Shown piece by piece: positions 34,697-47,769 of a stretch of DNA of 64,000 nt. Every line of letters starts with the position of its first letter. Position 1 is the first letter of the stretch. The position numbers were made by a program, and so were the translations under genes. Under the pieces are notes generated by a model. That model was not told the DNA's origin, searched no databases, and saw only the letters and a program-made list of their open reading frames with translations. This DNA is from Omphalotus guepiniiformis (taxonomy: Eukaryota; Basidiomycota; Agaricomycetes; Agaricales; Omphalotaceae), in contig JAQOOI010000069.1 in the NCBI GenBank assembly GCA_028554645.1, positions 620,001-684,000 on the forward strand, given 5' to 3'.

Positions 34697-35944
34697 ACAT
34701 ACCCGGCAGCCGGCTTCAGCTTCTTCCTCGTCTGGTCTGGAGATAAAGCTCGTGTGCAAGCAAACATAACCCAGAGCGATTGGGTGTCGAAAGAACAAAA
34801 ACGGGCCAATAGCATTTGTATCATGATTGCTTTACCTGGCATCCGAGCCTGAAGGCTGAAGGCCTGACATCCGAGTCTGCACCCGGGACGTAGTCACCAG
34901 TTTTCTTGCAATGTGGCGCTTTGATTGCGCAAGTGGCACTAGCTGCAGGCGTATGTACTTACTAAAAGTAACGTTTTGCCTTCCTCTTCCACCACGAAAC
35001 ATGACCCATGACCATACGTAAAGAAAGGAGGAGCTATCCACCTTCCAAAGGTCGTATGTATGCGTATTGCTAACGCCACAACACGTTCATGGGACCAAGA
35101 AGGGATAATCGATTAATCCTTTATTGACTCTCGTGTTGGATACGATATGGATACTGGTGTTAGTGGAGTACACCACGACAAGAAATGGCAAAGGATCCAG
35201 TACGTACCGATACTATGATCATCTTGTGCTTTGCGTCGTTAAACGGGATGGTGTCATGATTTGTGCTTGTATCGACTCCCTGTACTAGGGGGTCAGACGG
35301 CGGAACACGGACGCAGTGTCACAGTACGAGCTCTGGCAGTGAGAAGTCGACCTAAATTTCATAGGAGGATTCTAAGCTGAAAGGCATATTACGTCGGACC
35401 TACGCTTCCTGCGATCCCGTACTCCGTTGATGATTTGGAGCTTAAAGACTTGAGGAGCTGATAACGGAGTTACCGCAAAGGAGTTTTGTGCGTTATCTAT
35501 TGATCATTGATTCGCCAGCCTTCGAATTTTGCTTTCCAACTTGAGCTGAGGAGACAACACGTGAAAAGGCATGGTGCGTTGCGTTTTCAAGTGTTCCCCG
35601 TGAGGAAGGTATAAAACAGGATAGTACTTATCGTACGCCTTGACATTCGTATTGACGTCAGCGCGAGCGGTGAGTACTGGATATTCTCGACTATTAGAGT
35701 AGTCATGTAGTCAGTAGCTATATCGAGAACAAGGCTTAAACGTTAAGGGCAGGTACCGAAGCCTTGGTGTAATCCTGGTGTAATCTGATCGCCAAAAGGC
35801 ATGTTTAGACCACTGCGCGAGGATGAGCTCCACATTTTACAGATACATAGAAGGAACAAAACACTACCTTTAGAGGTCTGAGAAGAAGGGTCCCCCATGT
35901 TCGTACCGGCCGAGGGCTAAACTTTGAACCCCTGGCAGATTGTT

Positions 35945-36055
35945 ATACCCTTCGAAGACCTACGAGCTGTGGTCGATATTAGGGTTCAAGATAGCTATAG
36001 CAAATACCCTTGACCTACGAACCGCGGCAGATGATAGGGTTCAAGTTAACTATAT
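35945..36055. repeat. Imperfect tandem duplication, about 55-59 bp unit
   Basis: Copies 35945-36000 and 36004-36055 share ATACCCTT, ACCTACGA and ATTAGGGTTCAAG/GATAGGGTTCAAG in the same order, with substitutions between. Confidence 0.55.
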
Positions 36056-38448
36056 GAAGTGAGGAAAGGACGCACAGTAGTAAGATTTCATGGCAGCTTA
36101 TACACGATAATCGTCGATCGAGGTGTATCTGACCTTGAATCATAAAATAGGTTGAGACAACACCTCGAACCATGCTTGAAGTTGAGATCACAGTCAGCAA
36201 TGCCGAGTGCTGAGTGAACGTACTCGGAACGGAGGACCCACTGATTTTTATCCACTTAAACGTTGAGTCGTTGGAGGATTTGCTCTACTGATGCAGAAAT
36301 GTGGGCCGTCGATGTTGAGTTGGTTTATGGTCAGGTTATGGTTCCCTTACGTAATCGTTCTTCACCTCCTTCCCCGACCCCCACGACTCCTGTCGGAAAC
36401 TTCAGTGTAAAGCTGCTTATCGCATTGACTATGCACTCGGAAAATCACATATATGGAATGGCTGGGAAATAGTTCAGTGGAATATGGCTTGCTCAACTTA
36501 CTGCTGTCGAAAATCTGAAATCTTAACTGATTCAGACTAGCAACGAGTCGGAACGTCTAAAAATCCTGTTCATGTATGCCAAATCATCACAAACCCTACG
36601 GTGCACCTTAAATTCGGTGCATATATCTCATACTGAGTAAGTGGAATGATCTGCTTCATTCGTGGTCCGCGAATTTTTACTCTGAGTCATCAGTCAGTAG
36701 GTGGCCTCCATCTGGCATCGAGTGCGATTTTCCATCGACTCCTCGGACAATTGACAAAACAAATACATACTGCATAAACTGAGGAATCGCTCTCAACTGA
36801 GCTGACTGAAAAGTACTTTGACAAATGAAGCTTGCCAGGAAGTCGGATTGCTTACTGTCCATGTGGGACCTGTGCCCAGAATTCCTTCGAAACCCGACAT
36901 ATACGATTGAACGGAACATGTCGGGACGGCCCACTACTACCCTTCATTACAGTATAATCTTGTCGGACACTGGCCAGGCCTCAATGGCAGGGTCTGACAA
37001 TTATGGGTTTGTAATTTACGACCGTTGGACGTTGGCGCCTCGTTCCAGATGTCAAAGATGACCTTATGGTGTAATCCTACCCTGTGATTGCCTGGTCTTT
37101 TCTCGACGCACCAGGTCATTTTCCCTCATTTTCCCCGCCTTATTGCCACCTAAGCGCTCAAGCGTTCTGGTCCCTATGCTGCCATATGCTCTCCCCAGCC
37201 ATAGCTATGCCGGATATCACAGCCTGCTGCGAAGCAATTCTATTCACCATTCCTCCGTTTTCCTGTGAACTACGGAGAAATATCTCGTGCCTGGCGTCAC
37301 TCGAGGACCCACATAACCATGATAATTTGTGTATTCGAGATTTCGAGAATCGCACTATGTCATGTAGCCGCAATGCCGCCGAAACCAGTGTGGTATGTGC
37401 TGTTGACATTGTACTTATATGTTGTACAGTTGTTTATTTATGAACTGTACATATCTGAATTACGAAGTACTTGTGCCTGTCACCCACCAAGTATTCATAG
37501 TTTTTTCAATGGACATCTTGAACGATGTCGTCAATCGAACCTTATACCCCAGCATATTCACCTTTGACGGCTGGCGAGTAATTGTGAGTCTAGCTGGCGG
37601 ACCTTTTTCAAATGTATCAATCTATTCATATTCAGTTGAGTTCTGGATACATTACAAAAGAGACCAAGGTAATATCTAATGCCAATGAGAGTAACGTAGT
37701 GGGGAAATCCAAGAAATGTATGAGGAAACAGTGAAAAACGTCCCAATTGTATATTCTAAATCAATGCCAATGAGAAATGAAAGCCCTGAGCGAGACCAAG
37801 AAAGATGAAGGAAAGAGAGGCAAGGTAAAAGTAAACGATGGCAAAAATGTCCATCGTATATTGTCCAGCAATATGAATGCTGTTTTTTCTAGTCGTTCCA
37901 CGGCAAGCAGAACATGTATACCGAAAGCCGAGGTCAACAGCTAATGATTGTTCGCATCACCAATAGCGGAAGCTTTGCTACTGCAGAGCAATTCCACTCT
38001 TGGTCCGTCGGAACAAAGAGAGACGACGTCCAATGTCCGCAGCTGATGACAGGGAGTATGATGGTCATCGCGCCGAAATAGCGGCGAAGTATGGGGACAA
38101 CCAAGACAACCAGCTCAAGCGAAAGAGTGGTTATTCCTCCAGCCACACGAGGCAGGTTATCCGATCCCACCAAGCTGACGATGAGCATCAACCGCCTCGT
38201 GTTTAATATCGTAGAAATTCGAAAATTTCAAGTCGGCTGGTTTCCCTAAACCGCTTAGCGGCGGACGTTTGAATGAGGAGCCTCTATAGCGCTGCGAAGC
38301 GAATCCACAGGCGAACAAAATCCATAAATGCATACGGCGCACTAATATATCTTCTAGGTGTTATTCCATCACCACGCTGCATCGTGAAGAGATTCAAGAG
38401 GAAGTGCGATAAACCCTTGGGGATACACAAAGTTGCCTTGGCTTACTC

Positions 38449-39360
38449 CTAAGCATACTAGAAACGTAAGAAAGTCGTCAGTTAAACACGTTTTCAAAGG
38501 AGGTTTGAAAGAGAAGTTAAACTTACAAGAACCCTGAGATTTCGCCCTTTGGGCGGAATGATCACGTAGCTCGGAGCATTCGCAGTCTGCTGCGGGAAAT
38601 ATGATGCGTTCCCGGCACCAATAGTACCGTGAGGTCTAAGTGCTGGGCTTCCAGACAAAGGGGGAGAATAATAGCCTGCAGGGTATGACGTAGGAGAAGT
38701 GACACCGGACGGTTTATTTGCGTAGGGGTAACCGGCGTATGGAGGCGCGGCGCCGACAGGGTAAGGATAGGACTGCATCGGGACAGATGGGGTCGGTTGA
38801 ATGATATACGTCCGGGTCTTTGACTTCGATTTGTGTGACCGGGAATCTGATCTCCTTGAATCATGATGACTATGGTGGTGTGAGGAATGGTGATGCTTCG
38901 GGTACGTTTGAATGACAATGGGCTGCGGCGGAGAGACTGGGGGACTCATGAGTTGGGGTGGAGGAGGATATGCTCCCATGGTAGGTGCGGGTGCAGGACT
39001 GCGAATGTATGGACCTGTAGCATGAACGGGCACAGGTGCATGGAAGGGTGGCTGTCGCGTTGGTGGTGCACCAGCCAAACCCGTAGGGCCATGTCCGGCG
39101 CTCCTGTAAGGGTAATCACGCTCATGATCACCATAACCTCGTCGTGCGGAATAGTACCCGCCAGCGCTCCCTCCTCGAGGTATAGCAGCACCAGCTTCGC
39201 TCCTGCCATCGAGGTCGTTTGGGTCAACATCTGATCGTGGCCCAAAAGGGACCTTGAATTCATGAGAATGCGCTTCTGTATTGTCAACCCATCGCGAAAT
39301 ACGATGCTGGGTGTCGAGGTAGCGTTCGTATGCTTCGGGGGAGTAGTCGTATTCCGTCAT
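38449..39360 (-). CDS. Unnamed basidiomycete family, copy B (MTEYDYSPE start)
   Basis: Two exons on the minus strand, 39360-38527 and 38457-38449; 280 residues. The frame is open further upstream but the first ATG is at 39360, exactly matching the start of copy A. The N-terminus MTEYDYSPEAYERYLDTQ and RISRWVDNTEAHS align with copy A almost residue for residue. The centre is rich in Pro, Tyr, Gly and His (PPTRQPPFHAPVPVHATGPY, then a His/Ser run). The C-terminal YVIIPPKGRNLRVL block is shared. A 69-nt intron then leads to a last exon of three codons, Tyr-Ala-stop. The copies lie about 4.6 kb apart in inverted orientation, which suggests an old inverted duplication. Function unknown. Confidence 0.7.
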
Positions 39361-39485
39361 GAAGGAGGTCGTCAAATCTATAGGATCGTAAAGAGGAAGG
39401 GGGGAGGTGTAACGCGGAGGAGGAGAATAGGACAATGAAACAGACGCAGCCCGAGCTGGAAACCTCTCAAAGGCTTACTGGGAGT

Positions 39486-39493
39486 ATATATAC
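39486..39493 (-). promoter_or_regulatory. TATA box of the YDYSPE-family gene B
   Basis: TATATATA, 126 bp upstream of the ATG at 39360 on the minus strand. Confidence 0.45.
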
Positions 39494-40677
39494 TCTACAG
39501 CACGGACAGCACGCCAAAAGTAAATTGACCGTGGTAACCAGGTCACAAGTGAAGACCTGGCGTCACAAAGAAACCGGTAGACGTCAGCACCGCTGAGAAG
39601 GAAATTCCTGTGCGTTGGTACCGGTCCCTTAGGCAATCAGATGACCAGGTTGGAGTAGATACGGAAATAACTCGTCCGCAAGCGCCAAACAGGAAATCCA
39701 GTTGCCGCACAGCCAAGGAGTTGAAGAGCAGTGAAGGTTAGAAAGGATAGAGCAGGATAATCACTAGATGGTATATATAGGCTATCAAGACCATCAACTC
39801 GTCACTGTGGCCGAGTCAGCCCGACGCTAAGCGGACTGGGACAATGGGGAATCGCCTAGATCAAGCCACAGGAGGCCACAGGAGGCCACAGGCTCAGCCG
39901 GCCGAAGTCAACAAAAAGAGCGCCACGCGGAGGCAGTGTATTGTACCACGTGCACAAACTTTGCAATATTTGCGTCCGTCATCAATGCTGCCTACAGATG
40001 CACTAATAGTAATGACACTGCAGTACGACCGTACGACGGAGCCGGGAAGGTGATCATTCTCTAGTAATAGTTGCTGGTGGTGGAGTTGCTGATATCCTCT
40101 TGCGAAAGATGGATAGATGAGTACATCATCCAGCATATGAGGGTCATTTTGACGCTGTAATCAGAAATAACGGGTGCTTCGTGAAATGTATTCACGGCGT
40201 CAAATGCGTTGGGCAAAGTATCATAGATAGCCCCTTTGCCCTGGAACACCGGTCAAGGATGGCGGATGGGTCGTGATGTCACCTCTGAAAGTTATGTGGG
40301 CTCTATGAATGTTGTTCGAGACTTGACTCAATTGCGGGAGAAGGAATGTTTGGATATGATGACGATGGATGGGAAGATACAGCACCACAAGACCTTCAAC
40401 ATCATGTTGACATGACTGACAATTGACATCGAGAAACAAGTTTGGGGGGAGTTTGCCTCGTTAAATCCCTGATTCATGGGATGAAGTAGACCCTAGCACA
40501 CCCCGGACCATAAATCTGGGGAAGAATTCGCAATGTTGTAGTACATGTGATGATCGGTGAAGCGATTAAATAAGACAAGTGATATCTCGTCGTTTGTCAT
40601 CTTGCGAAAGGAATTTGACTGGTGGAAGGAGATTGGACCAGGACAGGCCAAGACACACTGACGAAAGAAGCCGAACA

Positions 40678-41117
40678 GCTCGAAGCAGGACCCCGGATAA
40701 TGGGAGGGGAGGCCGTTTCCCAAAAGAGCCCTCCGACGTCGTTGGTGTCTGGACCGATTTTCACTCGTTTGGGGCCGTCCGTGTCCGAACCGGGATACGG
40801 CCAAGTGTAGTAGGCCAGAATTTGCCTGGTGCTTTTTAGCCCTATAGTAGCACCCGATTGCCTTTCTGGCTCTAGCAACGAGATGTGAGAGGGAATGGGT
40901 TCATTGAAAAATTGTCTACTCATTGTGCACTACAACGCTTCATCATCGGGAATCCGACCCTCCATCTGGCCCACCATGTCTGAACATGGCACTTGGGCTC
41001 CGCCTGCGGCGGGCTCGATGTCCGAACCGGAGTCTGGGTTCCCAGTAAATTTTTGGTCTCCAGTGTCCGAACTAGGATCTGACACTCCCTCCCATTATCC
41101 GGGGTCCTCTCGAAGCA
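40678..41117. mobile_element. Possible 440-bp inverted-repeat (MITE-like) element
   Basis: The arm at 40684-40707 (AGCAGGACCCCGGATAATGG and on) is matched in inverted orientation at 41088-41117. Their shared core is AGGACCCCGGATAATGGGAGGG (given in parts: AGGACCCC, GGATAATGGGAGGG). The interior repeats the word TGTCCGAACC near 40785, 41020 and 41065 with small changes. No coding capacity. Target duplication was not found, so this could also be a simple inverted duplication. Confidence 0.45.
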
Positions 41118-41417
41118 CTTCCTCCCCACTCCGGCACAACGGAGATGAAAAAGCTAGAACAGCGGTAGCGAGAGTGGTCAAGCTGCGCACAAAAGTCAAT
41201 AACACAGAATTTGCCATCGCAGATCCTCCAATTAGCGGGGATCGGAGATGAAGTCGAAATCCTTGAACGTGTAGAATATCAGTATCCTGTGAATTAGCAG
41301 ATGCTGCATCCAACATTTGGAAGACTTCGTCGAGTCCTCTGGTTGGCTAATTATCAGAGCCGGAAGGACCTTGAGACTCTGAGAAAAGGGTGTGGGTACA
41401 TCGTTCCTCTTCACTGG

Positions 41418-41538
41418 CCTTGATGCAGTCTCATCTTGGAACATGTATGGTAATGAATATCATCAATGGGTCCTTGATGCAGTCTGATCTTGGAACATGT
41501 ATGGTAATGAATATCATCAATGGGTCCTTGATGCAGTC
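41418..41538. repeat. 54-bp tandem repeat, 2.2 copies
   Basis: CCTTGATGCAGTCT begins at 41418, 41472 and 41526; the intervening 40 bp (TCTTGGAACATGTATGGTAA and on) are nearly identical in the two full copies. Confidence 0.85.
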
Positions 41539-42101
41539 TATGTTGACGTTAATGCTAAATCTACGCTGAACATTCAAAACTATGAAGATCTGAATCATCC
41601 AGGAATCATCTAATGTCCTGTTCAAGCGGTCCCGCATTGGAGTATCTGATCCCAGGATGCACATGGGTCTTTGTTTAAAACCTAAAGAGAAAGACCCAAA
41701 GTTTGAAGAGCATACATAAAAACAAAAGAAACGTCGCACATACCGCCTGCTCTGCGAGTTTCCTCAGTCCTGCTGCATGTTCATGCCATTCGATCAAAGC
41801 TTAGCAAATGCTCCGTGAACTTCTTGAGAAATTTCGAGGAGAAGAAGTCAGTCTTTAACGCATGTATTATGTGGTGAACAGGTGGTCTAGGTGAATGAAT
41901 GCTACAGTATACGGCACACTACATTAATCCCACGGTACCGCATACACTGCCACTGCATGCCAACAGAAAAAGCAAAAAAAGCTCATAGCGCTTCAAGCAC
42001 TATAGTTCAATATATTCATACCATCCTATGTTCAACAGGTCAACAGACCAGCCAGATTAAGATAACTGCGTACAATAACAGGTACTCTAGCCAAACATTG
42101 T

Positions 42102-44248
42102 CTACTTTTGCTCGATATCGTCACCATCAGTATATGAATGGGATCGTTTTGAGTCCTGGACAGAAATCAGTTGATCCAGGACACAATGGTACAGGAATAA
42201 AATGACTCACAGGGAAGTTCTGCGTAGTCTGTTCAATACGGACCGCAATGGGGTCTCGGTGAGTGGATGTGTTGCTCAGAGGCTGGACGGTGAATATCCG
42301 CAATGAGAAATCAAGTGTTTCAGTATTATGGTAATTACTCACCTCAAGACGAGAATTCAGATTAGCTGGTATAGACATAGCGAAACCTTCCGACGTTGGT
42401 TGATCAGAGCTGCTTCGGATGTAATCTCGAGAATTGAGCGTCACAAGTAGACAATTTGTGTAGACTATATTCTCGGGAGTTAGAACCAAGACGAAAACAG
42501 GCATCAAGAGAGCTTACAGCGACCCATTGTCACATAGATGAAGATATAAATAAATGTACCCGGGGCTGCTTCGAGCTATCATACCGAGCGATTGGCAGAT
42601 CAGCAAACTATGTCCACGCAAGTGACGGTTACGAATTCTTATGAAGAGAAGACTTACCAGGATCACAGTTAGGATGGAACATATACTCGTGGGTAGACCT
42701 GTGAAGTGACTGAGTCAGATAAAATACACTTAACGCCAGTAGAGCATAATAACGCACCAGTATTGAAAGTGAAGATAATCTACAGGCATAGTGGAGTTTT
42801 CAGTGATATGGACTTGCATATTATGTCACCACGTACAAGTCTATTCAGCATGTCCGTTGTGCGTCTGAAGCCGGTTTTGGAACGTTGCAGGAAAAAGACC
42901 ATGAACAGTGAAATGGACAGATCCGTCACCAGTCCAAATACATTTGTTACAATGGAGATGTCCTATTGCACAACGAGAGAAAGTTAAAATCAGCGAGTGG
43001 CATGAAGAAGAACGAAAAGACACACATCCTGTAAAGCTAGTTGACTTAATTCTGTATACTGCGTCAAGCTGAAAGGCAAACATGTCATTAAAGCTATGAG
43101 TGAGATGTAATGAAGATACTCACACAACTCCGACAAAGTCTTCGCAGGAATAGAACGTCAGACATCAATCAATAATCCCACTAAACCTAGATAATCTCAC
43201 AAAGCAAAGTCGCTGGAAGCAATATTCAGCAAAGAAACGCGAACAAAGTAGGAAACAAAACGCACCGTATGATGCGAGACTACACAACGACTAGAGAGCA
43301 AATGTGAATATGAGATGTACTGGCGCGGTAAACAGTCACGTACCACAAATGCGACAATGTAAAAGTTCTTGCTGACTGGGTACATGAGGACATCTGTTAT
43401 TATCATGAAAATGGAAACAATGCATATTCACGCACGCGTGTATATTCTGAAACAGTAGAACCTGAATCGCGATGGTAAGAGAGGGTTCAGCTTTCCTTCA
43501 GGTCATTGCGGATAGGTTTCACTGACAGTTGCACTGCGAAAGCAATGAGACCGCTGAAGATGAGTTCTACGATCAGCTCCCTTACAAAGAGACGTTAGTA
43601 AACGAAGTCTCGAGGGCAGCCCAGGAAGGATTATATCTTACGGAATGACGTGTGTGAGAGCCAACGGATCTGCTTGATCTACAGAACAGAATTTAAGCTC
43701 GCAACCAGTACAGCTTGAGCTAGAATCGATAGCACGTACGTGTTACTGCATATTTGTATACCGCAGCTTTAAGTAAGCCGAAATCAGCGCCTTAATTACA
43801 GAAACGTAAGCAGCGAGACATGCCATATAAAAGACCGATTTGGCATGTATCAGCAAGAAGGACCGTAGCAACCTTCAATATAAAGTCATTAGTATGACAC
43901 GGGAGTTCCACGAAGCAATGGACCACACGTACGAGACTTTGTACTACCCAGCCATCCCGTTGTCTGTATCTCCGAAAATAGAACCATCCTTGCATGCATC
44001 CCGCTGATACAATCACCATTTCAGTATAATCCAGCGGCTCCGCGTTTCCCGTATGACGCACCTCCGTAGAGCCTGTTCTTGATTGTTAGTATCAGCGCTG
44101 TTAGTTTAGAACCAACTAACTCACAAGCAGCACACGGCCACGGCGTGAAACAAGAAGCCCAGTCTGCCAATTCGGTCAGTATGAACAGAAGATAAACTCG
44201 GAACGTATAACAGACTGACGTTGTGTCGATTGTGACCGCGACCGCCAT
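42102..44248 (-). CDS. DUF6534-like multi-pass membrane protein, copy 1
   Basis: Twenty-one minus-strand exons join to 321 residues: 44248-44220, 44163-44125, 44072-44062, 44003-43933, 43872-43824, 43766-43740, 43678-43642, 43580-43527, 43461-43436, 43375-43344, 43290-43266, 43212-43201, 43139-43124, 43068-43026, 42962-42837, 42779-42758, 42698-42658, 42575-42518, 42464-42343, 42282-42211, 42155-42102. The model was built by aligning each exon to copy 2 (48518-50629), with consistent phase at every junction. Signature blocks are GCMQGWFYFRRYRQRD, VATVLLADTCQIG, QLFYCFRIYT, DISIVTNVFGLVTDLSISLF, SKTGFRRTTDMLNRL and YTNCLLVTLNSRDYIR. The family has about seven membrane segments and a cytoplasmic tail, and is expanded in basidiomycetes; function is unknown, a receptor-like role is guessed. 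The intron 43767-43823 starts GCATGT, a GC-AG intron. Exon 18 fuses what are two exons in copy 2. Confidence 0.8.
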
Positions 44249-45650
44249 TGCTTAAAGACACCGCAGAAGATGTTGATTGGCAAGAGAAGCAGAAGAGCTG
44301 CTTTTCGAAGCCTGAGTAAAATATGACTTTTCTGATCCTGTCTTCATAATAACATGCTTTGCAAAATGGGATTAGCCTATTCCGGCATACAAGCTGGGAT
44401 AAGCAACGCAAACGGTTGAACGATCCGCTGTTTCTAATTTTTACGAATTTGACTTTTGGTGATGAACCTGAGGCTGAGGACAAGTCGATGCCAGAATCGG
44501 AATTTTGAACTTGACGCGACTGTTACTCCTTGTGGCCTGGCCGCCTTGTCCCTTGTGGTCCTGGCTTGTTTCAATAGTTCACCACTTGTCCATACATTGC
44601 CGAAGCCCAAGATCATCGTGAAACATCTGTCATCGGTATCGCAGCTTTGACCGCAGGGCCCTAGGAAGAGCTTGAAGTCTTTTTCACCAAGAAAACTTAG
44701 CAGACGGAACAGACGGAAGCCTTTTTTTTTTTTACAGAAAGCACTTACACTCGGGTTCCGGCTTCAAAAATTAACGTTAATTATCGGTCGTCAATGACTT
44801 ATCATAGGTCGTCATGTGTAATAAAGTAGCGGAACATCGCAACATGGGTTTAACAAAAGGCGCCTTAACTTGAGGCCGAACTGGAATCAGATGATTACCA
44901 TGCCAGTGAGCCGCGTAAAAATTGAATGAGCATGTAAGTGTACTCACTTGGATGATATGCATAGCGCGGAGGCGAGAGCTGGCCTGAGCTGGCTGGGCGA
45001 GAGCAAAACACTCGAACCAACTTGAAACCTGAATACTACGGTAGCAGTAGTGATGGAGGAGAAGTACCCGGCGGTACGGCCCAGGGACGCGCCCCGCGTA
45101 GGATTCATAGTGTGAATTACGTAAGGTCTATTCGTGCCGGGCCTCCCAGTGGCGTCCCTTTCGACCTGCCCGTAAGTATGTAGTATACATAGCCGTAAGT
45201 AAAGACAAAATCTCCAATCTATCTTAGATCCCTAGCACCGGGAAACTTTTGTGAGCCTTCCCGGTACCGCGACGTAGGCCCTCGACCCAGCGGACCAGGA
45301 AAACTTGCAGAAAATACGAAATTCTGTGACAGAGCTGAGTGTGATACACAATAAGTAGTCTCCCATAGGCCATAAGCAGACTCTCGCTCGATTTACCGAG
45401 CTAGATACACAAGATGATTTTGATTTTAGGTGCACCACTGGTACGAGCCTGCGAGGGCGGTAGCGATATTCCAGAATAGACACTCAAACCTTCTCTCAAA
45501 CTAACGAGGCATTTACGAAGACGCTCAAGACTCGAGGCACACTCGCACAGTATTTCCTGAGTTCGGGTATCATTGAATTCCAGATGCAATGTATGAATGA
45601 TTAGGTGCTAGTAGTATCTACATAAAGCATGTCTTGTAGATATCGAATTC
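44249..45650. other. Intergenic region
   Basis: About 1.4 kb between two minus-strand genes. It should hold the promoter of the membrane protein gene and the 3' region of the P450. A T run at 44723-44733 is the only simple repeat. No coding frame is supported. Confidence 0.45.
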
Positions 45651-47769
45651 TCATTCAATCAACGCAACTAGCTTTTCTGTATCTATACGTGGGGTGATGT
45701 TGCACTTGAAAGGATTCAAGTGGCTGGGGTAGGGTGTCAGAAGGACGAAAAACTTCAGACTTTGGAGCAACAACTCTCACCTGACAATGCCGGTCGTGTT
45801 GTTCAGGAACAAGGGCGGCTCGCCTTCGAGGGGCGTGATGTTGAAGGCGGCTACAGACATTCCTAGTGTGATGTATACCGACGCGTCACCCAGGAGACGC
45901 CCTATGATGAAAAAAATTTGTATCAGACATCTTTGAAAAAAGGTGGGATGGACTATCTGATTGTCCGATACGCACCAGGGCAAAGTCTGCAAAAGTGTTT
46001 ACCTGTCAGCAACACGCCGAGATAAAGCTGAATCGATCAAACCAACCTTCTTCCAAAGCCAAAGATGATTTCTTTTGGATCTTGTTCTGGTTTGTCACCA
46101 AGGAACCTGTCTGGGTTGAACTCCATCGGGTTCTTGTAGACCTTGGGATCGTGTGTCATGTTCCTAAAACATTAGGCTCAATACCGTATGAACTTCCAGA
46201 TCTAAGTGTTGGACAAGTACCAGATGTTAGCGAAGATGATAGCGCCCTTGGGAATAAACATTCCGTCGTGGATGTCGTCGGTCGCAGTGCAGTGTGGCAG
46301 ACCTAGTTAAAAATTGTCGAAAATACAGCACGAAAGGTGTGGGGCAACCTTACCATTAGGCACGACAGCGTGATACCTCATCACCTCCTTACATATTGCT
46401 TCTAGGTAAGGTAGATTAGGCCTGTCCTCGAAGGTCGGAAGTCTTTCTCTGCCCGTGACAGCATCCATTTCCGCTTGAGCTTTCTTCTGTATTTCCGGAT
46501 ACATGCACATGACCAGATAGAAGACGTAGAAGGTGACCGCACTCTGAAGAACACCATCATCAGATATGATGTGGCTCTCATTATGCCACTCTAACTTACG
46601 GTTTCACCTCCAGCTGAGTAAACGACATCAGACGTCGACCTGCAAATAATTGACAATGTTACGCACCACCAAACATCGAACTTGCGGCGAACTTGAGGTC
46701 GAGCTCCTCTTCAGGGGTTATCTTCTGTCTGAGCCACTTGGCAGTGAACGAATCCTCTGCGGTACCTTGAGCCTGGAAACGATAGAATGAATATTTATTT
46801 CACTTTCCCGATGAATTGCCGAACCCACCAGTTGCTGCTTCACGAAGTTGAATGGAACGTCCACCATTGCCCAGTAATCCTTCGCCCATGACCTTCCAAT
46901 TCTCTTCCAAGCAGTTCCAGGGAACCAATCAGGAACCTTGAGGAGGATCGGCAATTGATTCACTAGGAAAGCACCCGGAGCCGTAGCTCGGTTGAAGTTG
47001 TCCATCGCGGTATTAGCAATGTTGACGAAGGGGTCGTTCACTTCTTCCACTTCGTATCCATACGCGACACGGAGAATAATTGCACCAGCATGCCTGCGAG
47101 GTATGTAGAAATAAGATTCGATCGTATATATAAAAAATAAAACATGCTGGAAGCAATGGCTCATAAGATTTTCAGGATTCTTCAGTACACGCTTCAAAAA
47201 CCGTCTACCAAGATGTTCTTCCTGTGGAAAGAACCCTGTTACAGCCGAATGGCTGCCGAGTTCCTGGTGAAATAGACGGCGAGAAGATTTGAACCGTTTA
47301 TCATACGGAAGAAAACCCATAGAATCCTAATGCTGCTGAGTCAAATGCTGCGCACGAAAGAGTATTAACCCAACTCACCCTCATTTCGATGAGTTCCATT
47401 GCCATCGGCACGTATGGTCTATCTGAATAGATAGTGCTCTTCTTTTCCAACATCTCCACAGTTCGGGAATACGAATTTATGACGACAATTGTCGTTCCAA
47501 ACACCGACATGGATAATAAGTCGCCTGAAGCAATCTTTAGCAATCGCAGTCGTCGCATGACGAAGTATCTTGTTACACGTACCCCATTTTTCACCCCACT
47601 TTGCGAATACAGTCCATTCATACGAAGTCGGAATGTCAAAGAGGTTGCCAATAATCGGAAATCCTTTAGGGCCAGGAGGCAAAGGAGGGTGGGTGCTGCG
47701 CGTGAAAAGACGTGCAAGAATAAGACCAGCTAAGGCGATGAGCGCAGTGTCTAATGTGCTCAATGCCAT
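45651..47769 (-). CDS. Cytochrome P450 monooxygenase
   Basis: Twelve minus-strand exons: 47769-47583, 47524-47379, 47326-47148, 47093-46829, 46772-46667, 46613-46600, 46543-46354, 46302-46221, 46163-46047, 45986-45976, 45901-45781, 45723-45651. The product is 496 residues, a normal P450 length. The ATG at 47769 starts an N-terminal membrane anchor ([17 protein letters not shown]) followed by the proline hinge [15 protein letters not shown]. The I-helix motif is MFGAGGETSA (near 295), the ExxR motif EVMR (near 351), the PERF-region FNPDRFL, and the heme loop FGFGRRLCPG (near 423-432) with its cysteine. All are intact, so an active ER-bound monooxygenase is expected; the substrate cannot be told. 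Intron 47094-47147 begins GCATGT (GC-AG) and is the only choice that restores FQHAGAII. Two exons are only 14 and 11 nt. The gene sits between the two DUF6534-like paralogues, all in the same orientation. Confidence 0.92.

Larger units (their letters stand above)
33867..38448. other. Gene-poor region between the inverted paralogues
   Basis: About 4.6 kb with many stop codons in all frames and no recognised gene, RNA or element end. It contains two short imperfect tandem duplications, listed separately. Frames of 60-119 codons (for example 37084-37443) look random in composition. It may be decayed duplicated DNA between the two family members. Confidence 0.4.
39361..42101. other. Intergenic region with two repeat structures
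   Basis: About 2.7 kb. The first 150 bp hold the promoter of copy B. GGAGGCCACA occurs twice in tandem at 39870-39890. A 440-bp inverted-repeat structure (40678-41117) and a 54-bp tandem repeat (41418-41538) are listed separately. A minus-strand segment near 41380-41444 encodes VPTPFSQSLKV, like VPTPLSQSLKL in the BTB protein at 31-32 kb, and may be a remnant of a related gene. Confidence 0.4.
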
